Source: CAZMGT01 sp964565895 (lineage in GTDB: Bacteria > Armatimonadota > Zipacnadia > UBA1398 > CAZMGT01). Taken from it: a DNA stretch of 33,258 bases. The position numbers and the translations under genes were made by a program. The notes under the pieces were generated by a model that saw only the letters and a list, made by a program, of their open reading frames with translations, was not told the DNA's origin and searched no databases. Of the stretch, positions 16,786-25,068 are shown in pieces (position 1 is the first letter of the stretch; every line of letters starts with the position of its first letter). The stretch spans positions 1 through 33,258 of the forward strand of contig CAZMGT010000045.1 in assembly GCA_964565895.1 (NCBI GenBank), in the 5' to 3' direction.

Positions 16786-18141
16786 ATGGCCCGGGAGCGC
16801 AAATCCGACCTCGCCCTACACGGGGGCCCGAAAACGGTTAGCGAGCCCTTGCCCCCCTGGCCCTGGGTGGGCGACGAGGTGGTTGACGAGGTTATCCGCC
16901 TGCTCCGCGAGGAGCCCCTGCTCGTGCTCACCAAGACGGGGGTTATCGAGCGCTTTGAAAACGAGTTTAAAGAATACCACGGGCGGCAGTTTGCCCTCGG
17001 GGTAAACTCGGGCACGGCGGCGCTGGACATCGCCGTGGCCCTCAGCGGGGCGGGCCCGGGCGACGAGGTCATCGTCCCCACCTATACCTGGGGGGCGAGC
17101 GCGGGGTGCATCATTCACATGAACGCCATCCCCGTGTTTGCGGACATCGACCCCAAAACGCTTACCGTAGACCCGGAGAGCATCCGCCGGCTGATTACCC
17201 CGCGCACAAAGGCGGTGATCGCCGTCCACCTCTACGGCCACCCCTGCGACATGGACGCCATTATGGCCCTTGCCGAGGAGCACGGGCTGTTTGTCATCGA
17301 GGACTGCGCCCAGGCCCATGGCGCGCGGTATAAGGGCCGGGTGGTGGGCTCGTTCGGCCACGCCGCCTGCTTTAGCTTTCAGGCGAGCAAGAACGTGGCC
17401 AGCGGCGAGGGCGGGATGATCCTCCTCGACGACCGCGACCTATACCTCCGCGCGCTGCAGGTGGGCATGCACACCAGCCGCCAGAGCACGGAGATCCCCG
17501 AGGACCACCCGCTGCGGCGATATACCGACAGCGTAATGTTTAACTTCCGCATGCACCCCATCTCCGCGGCGATCGGCAGCGTGCACCTGCGCCACCTAGA
17601 CGAGTGGATCTCGCAAAAGCAGGAAAACGCAGCAATGCTCAACTCGGCGTTCGTGGACCTCCCCGGGGTGGAGCCGACCTATGTCGCCCCGCACGTCGTC
17701 CACGGGTGGCACATGGTCCCTCTGTTTTACCGCGCGGAGGAGCTGGGCGGCCTGCCCCGGGCGAAGTTTATCGAAGCGCTCAAGGCCGAGGGCGTGCCCA
17801 TCTTCTCCTACATCTCCACGCCCATCCACCTCCGGCCGATCCAGCAGGAGCATCGCTTCTACGGCCGCGGCTGCCCCTGGGAGTGCCCGTTTGCCGAGCG
17901 CAAGATCGGAAGAGCGTCGTGTAGGGAAAGNNNNNNNNNNTTTGCCGAGCGCAAGTATGAGTATCGCGAGGGCGACTGCCCGGTGGCCGAGAAGCACTGC
18001 GCGGAATATGAGCTTAACCTCCCCGGAGGGTGGCTCTACGCCCCGTGCGAGGCAGCGATCGAGCAGATTATCGCGGCGTTTGAAAAGGTTGTCGCGCACG
18101 CCGACCTGCTTCGCGAAGAGGCCCGGGCGGCGGGGCGATAG
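16786..18141 (+). CDS. DegT/DnrJ/EryC1/StrS aminotransferase, interrupted by an assembly artefact
   Basis: This fold-type-I PLP enzyme transfers an amino group to a keto-sugar, usually for nucleotide-sugar or LPS synthesis. It opens LALHGGPK, has NSGTAALDIAV (PLP phosphate binding), the VIEDCAQAHGA strand with the Asp that contacts the PLP ring, and Schiff-base Lys202 in FQASKNVASGEGG. GGAGGAG lies just upstream of the ATG. Bases 17905-17955 (adapter, Ns and a 15-base duplicate) are not genomic in my reading; removing these 51 bases keeps frame and gives a 434-residue protein in which ECPFAERK continues directly into YEYREGD. As written the gene reads through only because the artefact is a multiple of three. 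It is followed after 21 bases by kdsA, likely one operon for KDO-containing surface sugar. Confidence 0.88.
   Translation: MARERKSDLALHGGPKTVSEPLPPWPWVGDEVVDEVIRLLREEPLLVLTKTGVIERFENEFKEYHGRQFALGVNSGTAALDIAVALSGAGPGDEVIVPTYTWGASAGCIIHMNAIPVFADIDPKTLTVDPESIRRLITPRTKAVIAVHLYGHPCDMDAIMALAEEHGLFVIEDCAQAHGARYKGRVVGSFGHAACFSFQASKNVASGEGGMILLDDRDLYLRALQVGMHTSRQSTEIPEDHPLRRYTDSVMFNFRMHPISAAIGSVHLRHLDEWISQKQENAAMLNSAFVDLPGVEPTYVAPHVVHGWHMVPLFYRAEELGGLPRAKFIEALKAEGVPIFSYISTPIHLRPIQQEHRFYGRGCPWECPFAERKIGRASCREXXXXFAERKYEYREGDCPVAEKHCAEYELNLPGGWLYAPCEAAIEQIIAAFEKVVAHADLLREEARAAGR
17903..17930 (+). other. Illumina TruSeq adapter remnant (contamination)
   Basis: From 17903 the sequence is AGATCGGAAGAGCGTCGTGT and eight more bases, the first 28 bases of the reverse complement of the Illumina TruSeq universal adapter. 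It runs straight into ten Ns. It is a sequencing artefact, not biology, and its translation (starting IGRASCRE) should be ignored. Confidence 0.97.
17931..17940. other. Scaffold gap (ten Ns) with duplicated flanks
   Basis: Ten Ns join two contig ends. The 15 bases before the adapter boundary (17890-17904) are repeated exactly after the gap (17941-17955), so the two contigs overlap and no genomic sequence is likely to be missing. The true junction is probably ...GAGCGCAAG followed by TATGAGTAT. Confidence 0.93.
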
Positions 18142-18162
18142 CAAGGCGCACGGGGGTTTGCC

Positions 18163-18972
18163 ATGCGTAACGTGCGCGTAGGCGAGATCGAAATCGGCGA
18201 GGGCCGGCCGTTGGTGTTTATCCTTGGCCCGTGCGTGATCGAAAGCCGCGAGCACAGCCTGCGCATGGCCGAGGCCCTGGCGCGCCTTGCCGCGCAGCGG
18301 GAGATTCCCGTGATTTACAAGAGCTCGTTCGACAAGGCGAACCGCCAGTCGTTGCGCTCGTTCCGCGGGCCGGGGATGGAGGAGGGGCTGCGCGTGCTCG
18401 CCGAGGTGCGCGAGGCCTCCGGCCTGCCCGTGCTGACGGACATCCACGAGCCCGCGCAGGCGGCCGTTGCCGCGGAGGTCGTGGACGTGCTCCAGACGCC
18501 GGCGTTTTTGTGCCGCCAGACAGATCTTCTCGTCGCCGCGGGGCGCACGGGCAAGCCGGTGAACATTAAAAAGGGGCAGTTCCTTCACCCCGAGGCGATG
18601 GCTCAGGCGGCGGAGAAGGTGGAAAGCGGCGGGGGGCAGGCGCTGCTCTGCGAGCGGGGGACGACGTTTGGCTACAACAACCTCGTGGTCGACATGCGCA
18701 GCCTGGCCATAATGCGCGCCCTGGGCCGGCCGGTGATCTTCGACGCCACGCACTCCGTCCAGCTCCCCGGGGCGGCGGGGGCGGCCTCCGGCGGCCAGCG
18801 CGAGTTTGTCCCCGTGCTCGCCCGCGCCGCCGTCGCCGCGGGCGTGGACGGCATCTTTATGGAGGTCCACGACGATCCGGACAACGCCCCCTGCGACGGC
18901 CCGAACATGATCCCCCTGGACCAACTCCCCGGGTTAATCGACTCCCTGCTGCGCATTCGCGAGGCCGTTTAG
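18163..18972 (+). CDS. kdsA: 3-deoxy-8-phosphooctulonate synthase (KDO-8-P synthase), metal-dependent class
   Basis: The 269-residue enzyme condenses phosphoenolpyruvate with arabinose-5-phosphate to KDO-8-phosphate for LPS core synthesis in the cytosol. Signatures are FILGPCVIES, SSFDKANR, LQTPAFLCRQTDLL, NIKKGQF and FDATHSVQ. C24 in GPCVIES marks the metal-dependent class (the E. coli enzyme has Asn there); the other expected metal ligands H197, E234 and D245 are all present. GGGGG precedes the ATG and the gene follows the aminotransferase by 21 bases. It is the best evidence in the window for a lipopolysaccharide-bearing outer membrane. Confidence 0.93.
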   Translation: MRNVRVGEIEIGEGRPLVFILGPCVIESREHSLRMAEALARLAAQREIPVIYKSSFDKANRQSLRSFRGPGMEEGLRVLAEVREASGLPVLTDIHEPAQAAVAAEVVDVLQTPAFLCRQTDLLVAAGRTGKPVNIKKGQFLHPEAMAQAAEKVESGGGQALLCERGTTFGYNNLVVDMRSLAIMRALGRPVIFDATHSVQLPGAAGAASGGQREFVPVLARAAVAAGVDGIFMEVHDDPDNAPCDGPNMIPLDQLPGLIDSLLRIREAV

Positions 18973-19037
18973 CGGCCGTGGGAACAACCTTTGCCCTGCC
19001 GCGGATTCTAATGTGCACCAGGCGGCGAGGTGGATAG

Positions 19038-20216
19038 ATGGCCCCCAGGCGCGTGCTGCACCTAATTACCAGGATGATCGTCGGCGGGGCGCAGGAGATG
19101 GTCCTCCTGCTCGGGCAAATGCTCGACCGCGAGCGGTTTGAGACGCACGTCGCCTGCGGCCCGCAGACGGGGCCGGAAGGCGACCTCGGGCCCGAGCTGC
19201 GCGCCGCCGGCGTCGTTGTCCATCGCATTCCCGACCTCGTGCGCGAGCCCGCGCCCCTGCGCGACCGCCGCGCGCTGGAGCAGATCCGCCAGCTTTTGCG
19301 CCGCGAGAAGTTCGACATTGTCCACACGCACACGGCGAAGGCCGGCGTGCTTGGGCGCTATGCGGCGCGCAAAGAGGGCGTGCCCGTGGTCGTTCACCAC
19401 GTCCATAGCTGGAGCTTTACCCCGGAGCACAACCTTGTTCTGCGCGCGGCGTTTTGCGCCGTGGAGCGCTGGGCCGCGCGCTGGTGCGACGCCTTGTGCG
19501 TGGTTACACCGGTGGACATGCGCCGCGGCCTGCGCCTGGGGATCGGCCGCGAGGAGCAATATGTGCTCATCCGCTCGGCGATCGACCTGGGCCGCTTTCC
19601 CCGCGCGACGGCCGAGGCGCGCGAGGCGGCGCGCGGCAAGCTGGGGATCGGCGCGCAGGAGGTCGTCGTGGGGCTGTTCGGTCGGCTTTCGCCCCAAAAG
19701 GCGCCGCTGGACTTCGTGCGCGCGGCGCAACAGCTCGCCGGGCGGCCGGAGATGCGCTTTGTCATCGTGGGCGACGGCCCCCTGCGCCAAGCGGTGGAGC
19801 GCGCCGCGGCAGATCTCGCGCGCGCGGGGCGCTTGGCTATGCTCGGCCTGCGGCGGGACATCGGGCGCCTGCTCCCCGCGCTCGACATCTACGTTAACGC
19901 AGCGCTGTGGGAGGGCCTGCCGCGGGGTGTGCTCGAGGCGATGGCCGTGGGCTTGCCCGTGGTGGCCACCGATGTCGGCGGCGTGGCCGAGGTCGTCGAG
20001 GATGGCGTAACGGGGCGCCTTGTGCGCCCCGGGCGGCCGCGCGAGCTGGCGCAGGCCATCGCCGCGCTGGCGAGCGACCCTGTCCTCCGCCGGCGCATGG
20101 GCGAGCTGGCCGCACGCCGGGCGCGCGAGTTTTCCGCAGAGCGCATGGTGCGCGCGTTGGAGGGGCTATATTTGGAGCTGCTGCGCCGGGCGAGGGAGCG
20201 GGCACGCGCCGCGTAA
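19038..20216 (+). CDS. Glycosyltransferase family 4 (GT-B)
   Basis: This 392-residue glycosyltransferase has the two-lobed GT-B architecture. The acceptor lobe opens RVLHLITRMIVGGAQ with a glycine-rich loop and has FDIVHTHTAKAG. The donor lobe opens VVVGLFGRLSPQK and carries the retaining EX7E motif, E292 and E300 in EGLPRGVLE, followed by AMAVGLPVVATDVGG. Members add a sugar from a nucleotide-sugar donor to a lipid-linked or LPS acceptor at the inner face of the membrane. GAGGTGG precedes the ATG. It lies 65 bases after kdsA and converges on the WecA-like transferase with 17 bases between stops, fitting surface-polysaccharide assembly. Donor and acceptor cannot be named. The stop is TAA. Confidence 0.9.
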   Translation: MAPRRVLHLITRMIVGGAQEMVLLLGQMLDRERFETHVACGPQTGPEGDLGPELRAAGVVVHRIPDLVREPAPLRDRRALEQIRQLLRREKFDIVHTHTAKAGVLGRYAARKEGVPVVVHHVHSWSFTPEHNLVLRAAFCAVERWAARWCDALCVVTPVDMRRGLRLGIGREEQYVLIRSAIDLGRFPRATAEAREAARGKLGIGAQEVVVGLFGRLSPQKAPLDFVRAAQQLAGRPEMRFVIVGDGPLRQAVERAAADLARAGRLAMLGLRRDIGRLLPALDIYVNAALWEGLPRGVLEAMAVGLPVVATDVGGVAEVVEDGVTGRLVRPGRPRELAQAIAALASDPVLRRRMGELAARRAREFSAERMVRALEGLYLELLRRARERARAA

Positions 20217-20233
20217 GCTGGCGCCTGCCGCGG

Positions 20234-21256
20234 TTATTTGCCCGTCGTTTCCGGCTCGGCTTGGGCGACGACCTCCGCCGGCCGATATACCGGCACGCGC
20301 AGCAGGGCGACCAGCGCGACAAGCGTTAGCGCGCCGAGCCCGGCGACAACGGGGATTAGCGCGCGCTGGCCGAGCTTGGCCAAGGCCACCGCGGCCGCGC
20401 CATAGAGGCCGTTAACCGCCCAGAGGAGGACCACCGCCGGGCGCTGCCCCATGCCCAGGCGCACCAGGCGGTGCGAGACATGGTCTACGCCGCCCACGTA
20501 AAACGGTCGGCCGTGGGCCACGCGGCTAACGACGACCAACGCGGCATCGGCCAGGGGATAGCCGAGGAGGACGAGGGCCGCGGCCGCGGCCAGCGTTTGG
20601 TCGCTTGCCCTGTGCACGTAGCGCATGGTGAGCACGGCGAGGACCAGTCCCAGGGCCATGCTCCCCATGTCGCCCATGAAAATCCACGCCCGCCTGCGGA
20701 AGTTATATGGGAGGTAGCCCAGGCATACGCCGGCAGCGAGCAACGCGGCCACCGAGCCGCTGAGAAAGTAAAACGCGCCGGAGAGCACGGCGACGATCCC
20801 CGCGGAAAGACCGTTCATGTTGTCCGCGAAATTGATTACGTTAACGAGCGTGATTATCCAAAACGCGGAGATGGCGAAGTCCAGATAAGGCTGGCCGGTA
20901 AGCGCCACGCCGGCGCCGGCGCAGACGACGGCGAAGGCCACCGCGGCCTGGCCGATGAGCTTCTGCACGACGTTCAGCCGGGCGACATCGTCGGCCAAGC
21001 CCACGGCCATAATCAGCGGCACGCCAAGCAGCAGCGGGGAGTCGAACGGTTGGCGCGCGATCGCCGCGCGCAGGGCGAGCAGGGCGCAGAACGTAACGCC
21101 GATCGCCGCCCCGCCGAGCAGGGGCGTGGGGCGGTCGTGCACCTTGCGGCTGTCGGGCATGTCATAAAGGCAGAAGTAGCGCGCAAGGGCGCGCGCCGCA
21201 GGAACAAGCGCGGCGCACACGGCGGCCGCCGCAGCAAGGTAAGCTAGTTTACTCAT
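20234..21256 (-). CDS. Polyprenyl-phosphate HexNAc-1-phosphate transferase (WecA/TagO-like)
   Basis: The 340-residue integral membrane enzyme has about ten hydrophobic helices. It belongs to the MraY/WecA superfamily, which loads a sugar-1-phosphate from a UDP-sugar onto undecaprenyl phosphate and so starts O-antigen, enterobacterial common antigen or teichoic acid chains. Visible motifs are SRKVHDRPTPLLGG near 36, the Asp89-Asp90 pair in GLADDV, NVINFADNMNGLSAG near 139 (D145), GDMGSMALG with D196, and the C-terminal VDHVSHRL His motif near 257. SRKVH and NMNGL favour WecA/TagO over MraY. The start at 21256 has only a weak ribosome site; the frame is open to 21328 but that part is polar. It stands opposite the GT4 gene, with which it probably cooperates. 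Confidence 0.9.
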   Translation of the reverse strand: MSKLAYLAAAAAVCAALVPAARALARYFCLYDMPDSRKVHDRPTPLLGGAAIGVTFCALLALRAAIARQPFDSPLLLGVPLIMAVGLADDVARLNVVQKLIGQAAVAFAVVCAGAGVALTGQPYLDFAISAFWIITLVNVINFADNMNGLSAGIVAVLSGAFYFLSGSVAALLAAGVCLGYLPYNFRRRAWIFMGDMGSMALGLVLAVLTMRYVHRASDQTLAAAAALVLLGYPLADAALVVVSRVAHGRPFYVGGVDHVSHRLVRLGMGQRPAVVLLWAVNGLYGAAAVALAKLGQRALIPVVAGLGALTLVALVALLRVPVYRPAEVVAQAEPETTGK

Positions 21257-21459
21257 CTGGTCGTCTCGCTCGCAAGCAACGTAGTGCGCGCGGGAACTGG
21301 CCCGCCCGCTGCGGTTGTTTTGACCCACAGAACAGACGATCGTTCCCGCAGCGCCGTCTCGCCTGAGTCAAGGAGGGGAAGATATAGGCAAAGAAGCAAC
21401 ATCGGCGCAAGCAGTTTACCGAACTTCGCCCGTTTTGGGCAACCGGCCGAGGTGAGAAA

Positions 21460-22629
21460 ATGAGCCCCGCGGAGAGTGCTTTCCCCGCCCCGGGCAAGCC
21501 CGACTTCGCCGAGGTAGATTTTAACCAGGCCCCGTTCGTCGTCGTCTGGGAGGTTACCCGGGCGTGCGACCAGGTGTGCCGGCACTGCCGCGCTGTCTCC
21601 CGCCCCCACCGCGACCCGCGCGAGCTTACCCTCGACGAGGGCCGCGCGCTATTCGCCGAGGTGTTGCGCTTTGGCAGGCCGCTGTTTGTGATCACCGGCG
21701 GCGATCCCATGAAGCGCCCGGACATCTTCGACATCGTGGAGCAAGGCGTGCGCGCCGGCCTGCGCATGGCCCTTACCCCAAGCAACACCCCGCTCGTCAC
21801 CCGCGAGGCCGTGTTTGAGTTCAAAGCGCGCGGGCTTTCGCGCATGGCGGTGAGCCTCGACGGCTCCACGGCGGAGATCCACGACGGCTTCCGCAGGGTC
21901 CCCGGGTCATTTCGCTGCACGATGAACATTTTGCGCAGCGCCGCCGAGGCGGGAATCTCGCTGCAGATTAACACCACGGTAACACGGCACAACCTGCACG
22001 ATTTCGACAACATGGCGCGGATGATCAAAGACTTTGGCATTGCCATGTGGAGCGTGTTTTTCCTCGTGCCCACCGGCCGGGGGAAGGTTGAGGACGAGGT
22101 TCGGCCCGAGGAGTTTGAGATGATTTTCCACAAGCTCTATGACCTGTCCAAACAGGTCCCGTTTGACATAAAGACCACGGCCGCGCCGCACTTTCGCCGC
22201 GTCGTCCTTCAGCGGCGGCTGGCCGAGGGGCTTGCCCCGGAGGGGACCGTGCCCACCGTTAAGGGCCCGGGGTTTGACGCGGGCGATAACATCCGCCGCG
22301 CGCCGAAGGGCGTCAACGACGGCAACGGGTTTATTTTCGTTTCGCACATCGGCGAGATTTTCCCCAGCGGCTTTTTGCCGCTTTATCTGGGAAACGTGCG
22401 CGAGGTTTCCCTGGTCGAGACCTACCGCAACCATCCCATCTTGCGCGAGCTGCGCGACTACTCGAAGCTGAAGGGCAAGTGCGGCTACTGCGACTTTCGC
22501 GACATTTGCGGGGGCTCGCGCGCCCGGGCCTATGCGGTAACCGGCGACTATTTGGCCTCCGACCCCTACTGCATCTACCAGCCGCCGCGGCCCGAGGAGC
22601 GCCAAGCGCAAGGAGGAGAGAAGAGCTAG
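21460..22629 (+). CDS. Radical SAM/SPASM protein (TIGR04053-like), unknown substrate
   Basis: This 389-residue protein has the SAM-cluster motif C36-x3-C40-x2-C43 in TRACDQVCRHC, an ITGGDP strand for SAM binding, and a C-terminal SPASM-type cluster with C341, C344, C350 and C371 (CGYCDFRDIC then DPYC). The sequence style (VVWEVTRACDQVCRHC, LTPSNTPLV, FFLVPTGRG) matches the family I know as TIGR04053, related to the heme-synthesis proteins AhbC/AhbD and to peptide maturases; the family name is from memory. No precursor peptide gene is visible beside it. GAGGTGAGAAA precedes the ATG, so translation should be strong. Its stop overlaps that of the kinase gene on the other strand within one CTAG. 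Confidence 0.82.
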   Translation: MSPAESAFPAPGKPDFAEVDFNQAPFVVVWEVTRACDQVCRHCRAVSRPHRDPRELTLDEGRALFAEVLRFGRPLFVITGGDPMKRPDIFDIVEQGVRAGLRMALTPSNTPLVTREAVFEFKARGLSRMAVSLDGSTAEIHDGFRRVPGSFRCTMNILRSAAEAGISLQINTTVTRHNLHDFDNMARMIKDFGIAMWSVFFLVPTGRGKVEDEVRPEEFEMIFHKLYDLSKQVPFDIKTTAAPHFRRVVLQRRLAEGLAPEGTVPTVKGPGFDAGDNIRRAPKGVNDGNGFIFVSHIGEIFPSGFLPLYLGNVREVSLVETYRNHPILRELRDYSKLKGKCGYCDFRDICGGSRARAYAVTGDYLASDPYCIYQPPRPEERQAQGGEKS

Positions 22630-24452
22630 AACCAGCGCTCGGCGTCGGGGTCGGCGCTGAGCAGCGAGCCCAGCCCCAACAGCGCGCCGGCAAGCAGCCC
22701 CCCGCCGACAAACGGCGAAGCTCGCGCCAGCGGACTGCGCACCGCGCGCTGGGGCGAGTCCGGCCGCAGGCGCGCCAAGGCGAGTGCGCTTGGGGCGTGG
22801 TTGGGGTCGATCGCTAGGGCCTGCTTCCAATATTTCTCCGCCGAGGAATAGTCGCCGCACTGCGCGTAGAGCGCGCCGACGGAGTAGCACAGGTCGGCGT
22901 TTTGCGGGTCGCGCTCAAGCGCCACGCGCCACAGGGCGAGCGCGCGCTGGGGCTTGCCCTGCTGAGCATAGGCGGCGCCCAGGTGAATGCGCGCGCTTTG
23001 GGCGAGGGCCTCGGGCGGCCCCGCGGCAAGCAGCTCCTCGAGCACGCGCGCGGCATCCTTTGTCTTGTGCCGCGTCAGCAGGACGCGGGCCAGGTCGTGC
23101 TTGGCGTCGAGGTCCTTCGGGTTAAGCTCAACGGCCCGCTCATACGCGCGCTGGGCCTCGCGGAACTTCTTCTGCGCACAAAGCACATCGCCCAAGCAGT
23201 TGTGGGCGTAGGAGTCGTCGGGGCTGGCCTCTAGCGCGTTGCGATAGGCCTGCTCGGCCTCGGCGAAGCGGCCCTCGGCAAACAGGCGGTCGCCTTGCTC
23301 CAGGAAAAAGCGCTCGGCATAGGGGCGCGCGGCGAGAACTTCGGCGCGCCGGCTGTGCCATCCCGCGCCAGCGACCGCCCCGCAGGCAAGGCAGGCCCTC
23401 GCGTTGGGGGGCAGCAGCCGGCGGCAGGAGGGGCAGCGCACGGCGACAGCGCCGACCTTCTCCTCGACGTGCAGGGGCTGCGGGGGCCGCGGCGGAGGGG
23501 CGGCGGCCAGGGGAAGGCCCGCGGGCGCCCGGCGCGCCGCGCCCCTGGGCTTGATATAGCCCAGGGCAATGCGCAGGGCGCGCACGTGCTCCCAACGTTG
23601 GGCCGGGTCGCGGGCGAGGCAGCCAAGCACAGCGTCGATGACATAGGCGGGAATTCCCCCCACGCGCTCAAGCCGCGCTTTGGGGTCCTCCGGCTCGCTG
23701 TCCACGGGCACGGCCTGGGTGTCGTCTAGCTCGAGGTGGCGAAAGCGCGCGCGGGAGATGGCCCGCGAGGGCGGCTTGACGATAAGCGGCTTGCCCGTGA
23801 GCAGCTCGAACATTAACGCGCCGAACGAATAAATGTCGCTGCGCACCGTGGCCCCCGTGCCGTTGGCCACCTCGGGCGCGGAATATGGCGTGCGATAACC
23901 CCGGGCGTAGCGCGAGGGATAGATCGCCGCGCTGATGCGCAGGGTGGAGAAGTCGGTGACCTTTATCTCGCCCCGCTCGGGGAAGAGAAAGATGTTCTCC
24001 GGCCGCAGGTCTAGATGCTGAATGTCGCGCTGGTGGGCGTGATCCAAGGCGATGAGGATTTGGCCGGCGAGGGCAAGCACGTCGTCCACGGTCAGCCGTT
24101 CGCCGCTTTGCAACGCGCGGCGCAGGGTGCGCTGCTCGAGCAGCTCCTCCGCGAAAAAGCAGACGGCCTCCGAGGCCCCGAAGCAGTAGATGTCTACGAT
24201 AAACTCGTGCGCCATCGCGCACAGCGCCTGAACCAAGCGGTTAAACCCCGGCTGCTCCCACACGCGCCTTTTCAGCGGCTCGGGGTCGTGGTAAAGCAGC
24301 TTTACCGCCGCGCGGTGGCCTGTGGCGATGTGCTGGGCGAGGTATACCTCGCCAAACGGTCCCGCGCCCAGCTTGCGCTCCAGCTTATAGTCGCCCACTT
24401 CGGCGCCCGCAAACGAGCGCCGGCCGATGTGCGCTCCGCTGCTTGGCTGCAT
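22626..24452 (-). CDS. Atypical Ser/Thr kinase-like protein with zinc ribbon, TPR repeats and C-terminal anchor
   Basis: Counting from the ATG at 24452 (608 residues), the domains are a PknB-like kinase fold (about 20-300), a Pro-rich linker, a zinc ribbon with C340/C343 and C354/C357, four to five TPR repeats (about 382-560), and a C-terminal hydrophobic helix (about 580-599). The Gly loop GAGPFG, Lys51 and SAPEV are conserved. However, the HRD triad reads HLD (catalytic D148 kept), the DLKPEN stretch is DLRPEN, DFG is DFS (167-169), and the alpha-C Glu is not obvious. It may be a weak kinase or a pseudokinase scaffold. The start is uncertain: the ATG at 24494 has GGGGAGGA too close to it, and the frame is open to 24629. 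No kinase substrate is identifiable nearby. Confidence 0.82.
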   Translation of the reverse strand: MQPSSGAHIGRRSFAGAEVGDYKLERKLGAGPFGEVYLAQHIATGHRAAVKLLYHDPEPLKRRVWEQPGFNRLVQALCAMAHEFIVDIYCFGASEAVCFFAEELLEQRTLRRALQSGERLTVDDVLALAGQILIALDHAHQRDIQHLDLRPENIFLFPERGEIKVTDFSTLRISAAIYPSRYARGYRTPYSAPEVANGTGATVRSDIYSFGALMFELLTGKPLIVKPPSRAISRARFRHLELDDTQAVPVDSEPEDPKARLERVGGIPAYVIDAVLGCLARDPAQRWEHVRALRIALGYIKPRGAARRAPAGLPLAAAPPPRPPQPLHVEEKVGAVAVRCPSCRRLLPPNARACLACGAVAGAGWHSRRAEVLAARPYAERFFLEQGDRLFAEGRFAEAEQAYRNALEASPDDSYAHNCLGDVLCAQKKFREAQRAYERAVELNPKDLDAKHDLARVLLTRHKTKDAARVLEELLAAGPPEALAQSARIHLGAAYAQQGKPQRALALWRVALERDPQNADLCYSVGALYAQCGDYSSAEKYWKQALAIDPNHAPSALALARLRPDSPQRAVRSPLARASPFVGGGLLAGALLGLGSLLSADPDAERWF

Positions 24453-24571
24453 CGCTTTTGCCCCGCGAAAGCCCTTCGGCCGGCCGACGCGCATTCCTCC
24501 CCGGCGCACCCCTGGCCGTTTGCCCGGCGATCGGTCACAATATGTCGCGGGCGACGATCGGAGGCGAGGCC

Positions 24572-25048
24572 ATGGGCAAGGCGCGCGCGCTGGCGAGCGC
24601 GGCGATATTGGTCGCGGGGGCTGTCGCACTCGTCTATCTCTACACCCGCCCGGGCGAGGAGGAGCGCATTCGCCGCCTATTTGCCGCTGCGGAGCAGGCC
24701 GTTGAGCAGCGCAACCTGCGCAAGGTCATGCGCCTCGTCTCCCCGGACTACCACGACCCCGCGGGGGCCGACTACAACGACGTGCGCGAGGCGTTCCGCA
24801 GGGCGTTCGCGACCACCTGGCGGTTTCGCGTGACCATCTTCGACCTGCGCGTGGCGCTTACGGGAGGCGGAGGGGCGGTTGCCCGGGCGTATGTCGTCGT
24901 GGACGTGCTCGGGCTAGGGGGCGTCCGGCAATATCGCCTGCAGGGGCCGATGAAATTCGACCTGGCAAAAGAGAGCGGCCGCTGGCGGGTAATCTCCTCC
25001 GAGGGGGCGCAGGAGATGGTCCGCCGCAGCGGGTTTGAGCTGCCCTAG
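24572..25048 (+). CDS. Small anchored protein, NTF2/SnoaL-like domain
   Basis: The 158-residue product has an N-terminal hydrophobic helix (about 5-23) and then a domain that looks NTF2-like: a helix with AAAEQAVEQRNLRKVMRL, a short SPDYHD turn, and curved beta strands ending WRVISSEG. Such domains may be enzymes or protein-binding cones; no catalytic set is evident. The ATG at 24572 is backed by GGAGG eight bases upstream; an earlier in-frame ATG at 24542 lacks one. It is divergent from the kinase-like gene with about 120 bases between starts and convergent with the next gene, with 20 bases between stops. Confidence 0.65.
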   Translation: MGKARALASAAILVAGAVALVYLYTRPGEEERIRRLFAAAEQAVEQRNLRKVMRLVSPDYHDPAGADYNDVREAFRRAFATTWRFRVTIFDLRVALTGGGGAVARAYVVVDVLGLGGVRQYRLQGPMKFDLAKESGRWRVISSEGAQEMVRRSGFELP

Positions 25049-25068
25049 AAGCGCCTTTCGCGCGCCGC

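Noticed and set aside
17903..17930. Unusual insertion peptide in the DegT aminotransferase
   Set aside because: It is translated sequencing adapter, not a real insertion.
17596..18924. A 442-codon minus-strand frame crossing the N gap
   Set aside because: It runs through adapter and Ns, shows no domain, and lies opposite the aminotransferase and kdsA.
18973..19037. GGAAC-like element before the GT4 gene as an ECF promoter
   Set aside because: A convincing -10 element at the usual spacing is not present, and the match is too short to separate from chance.
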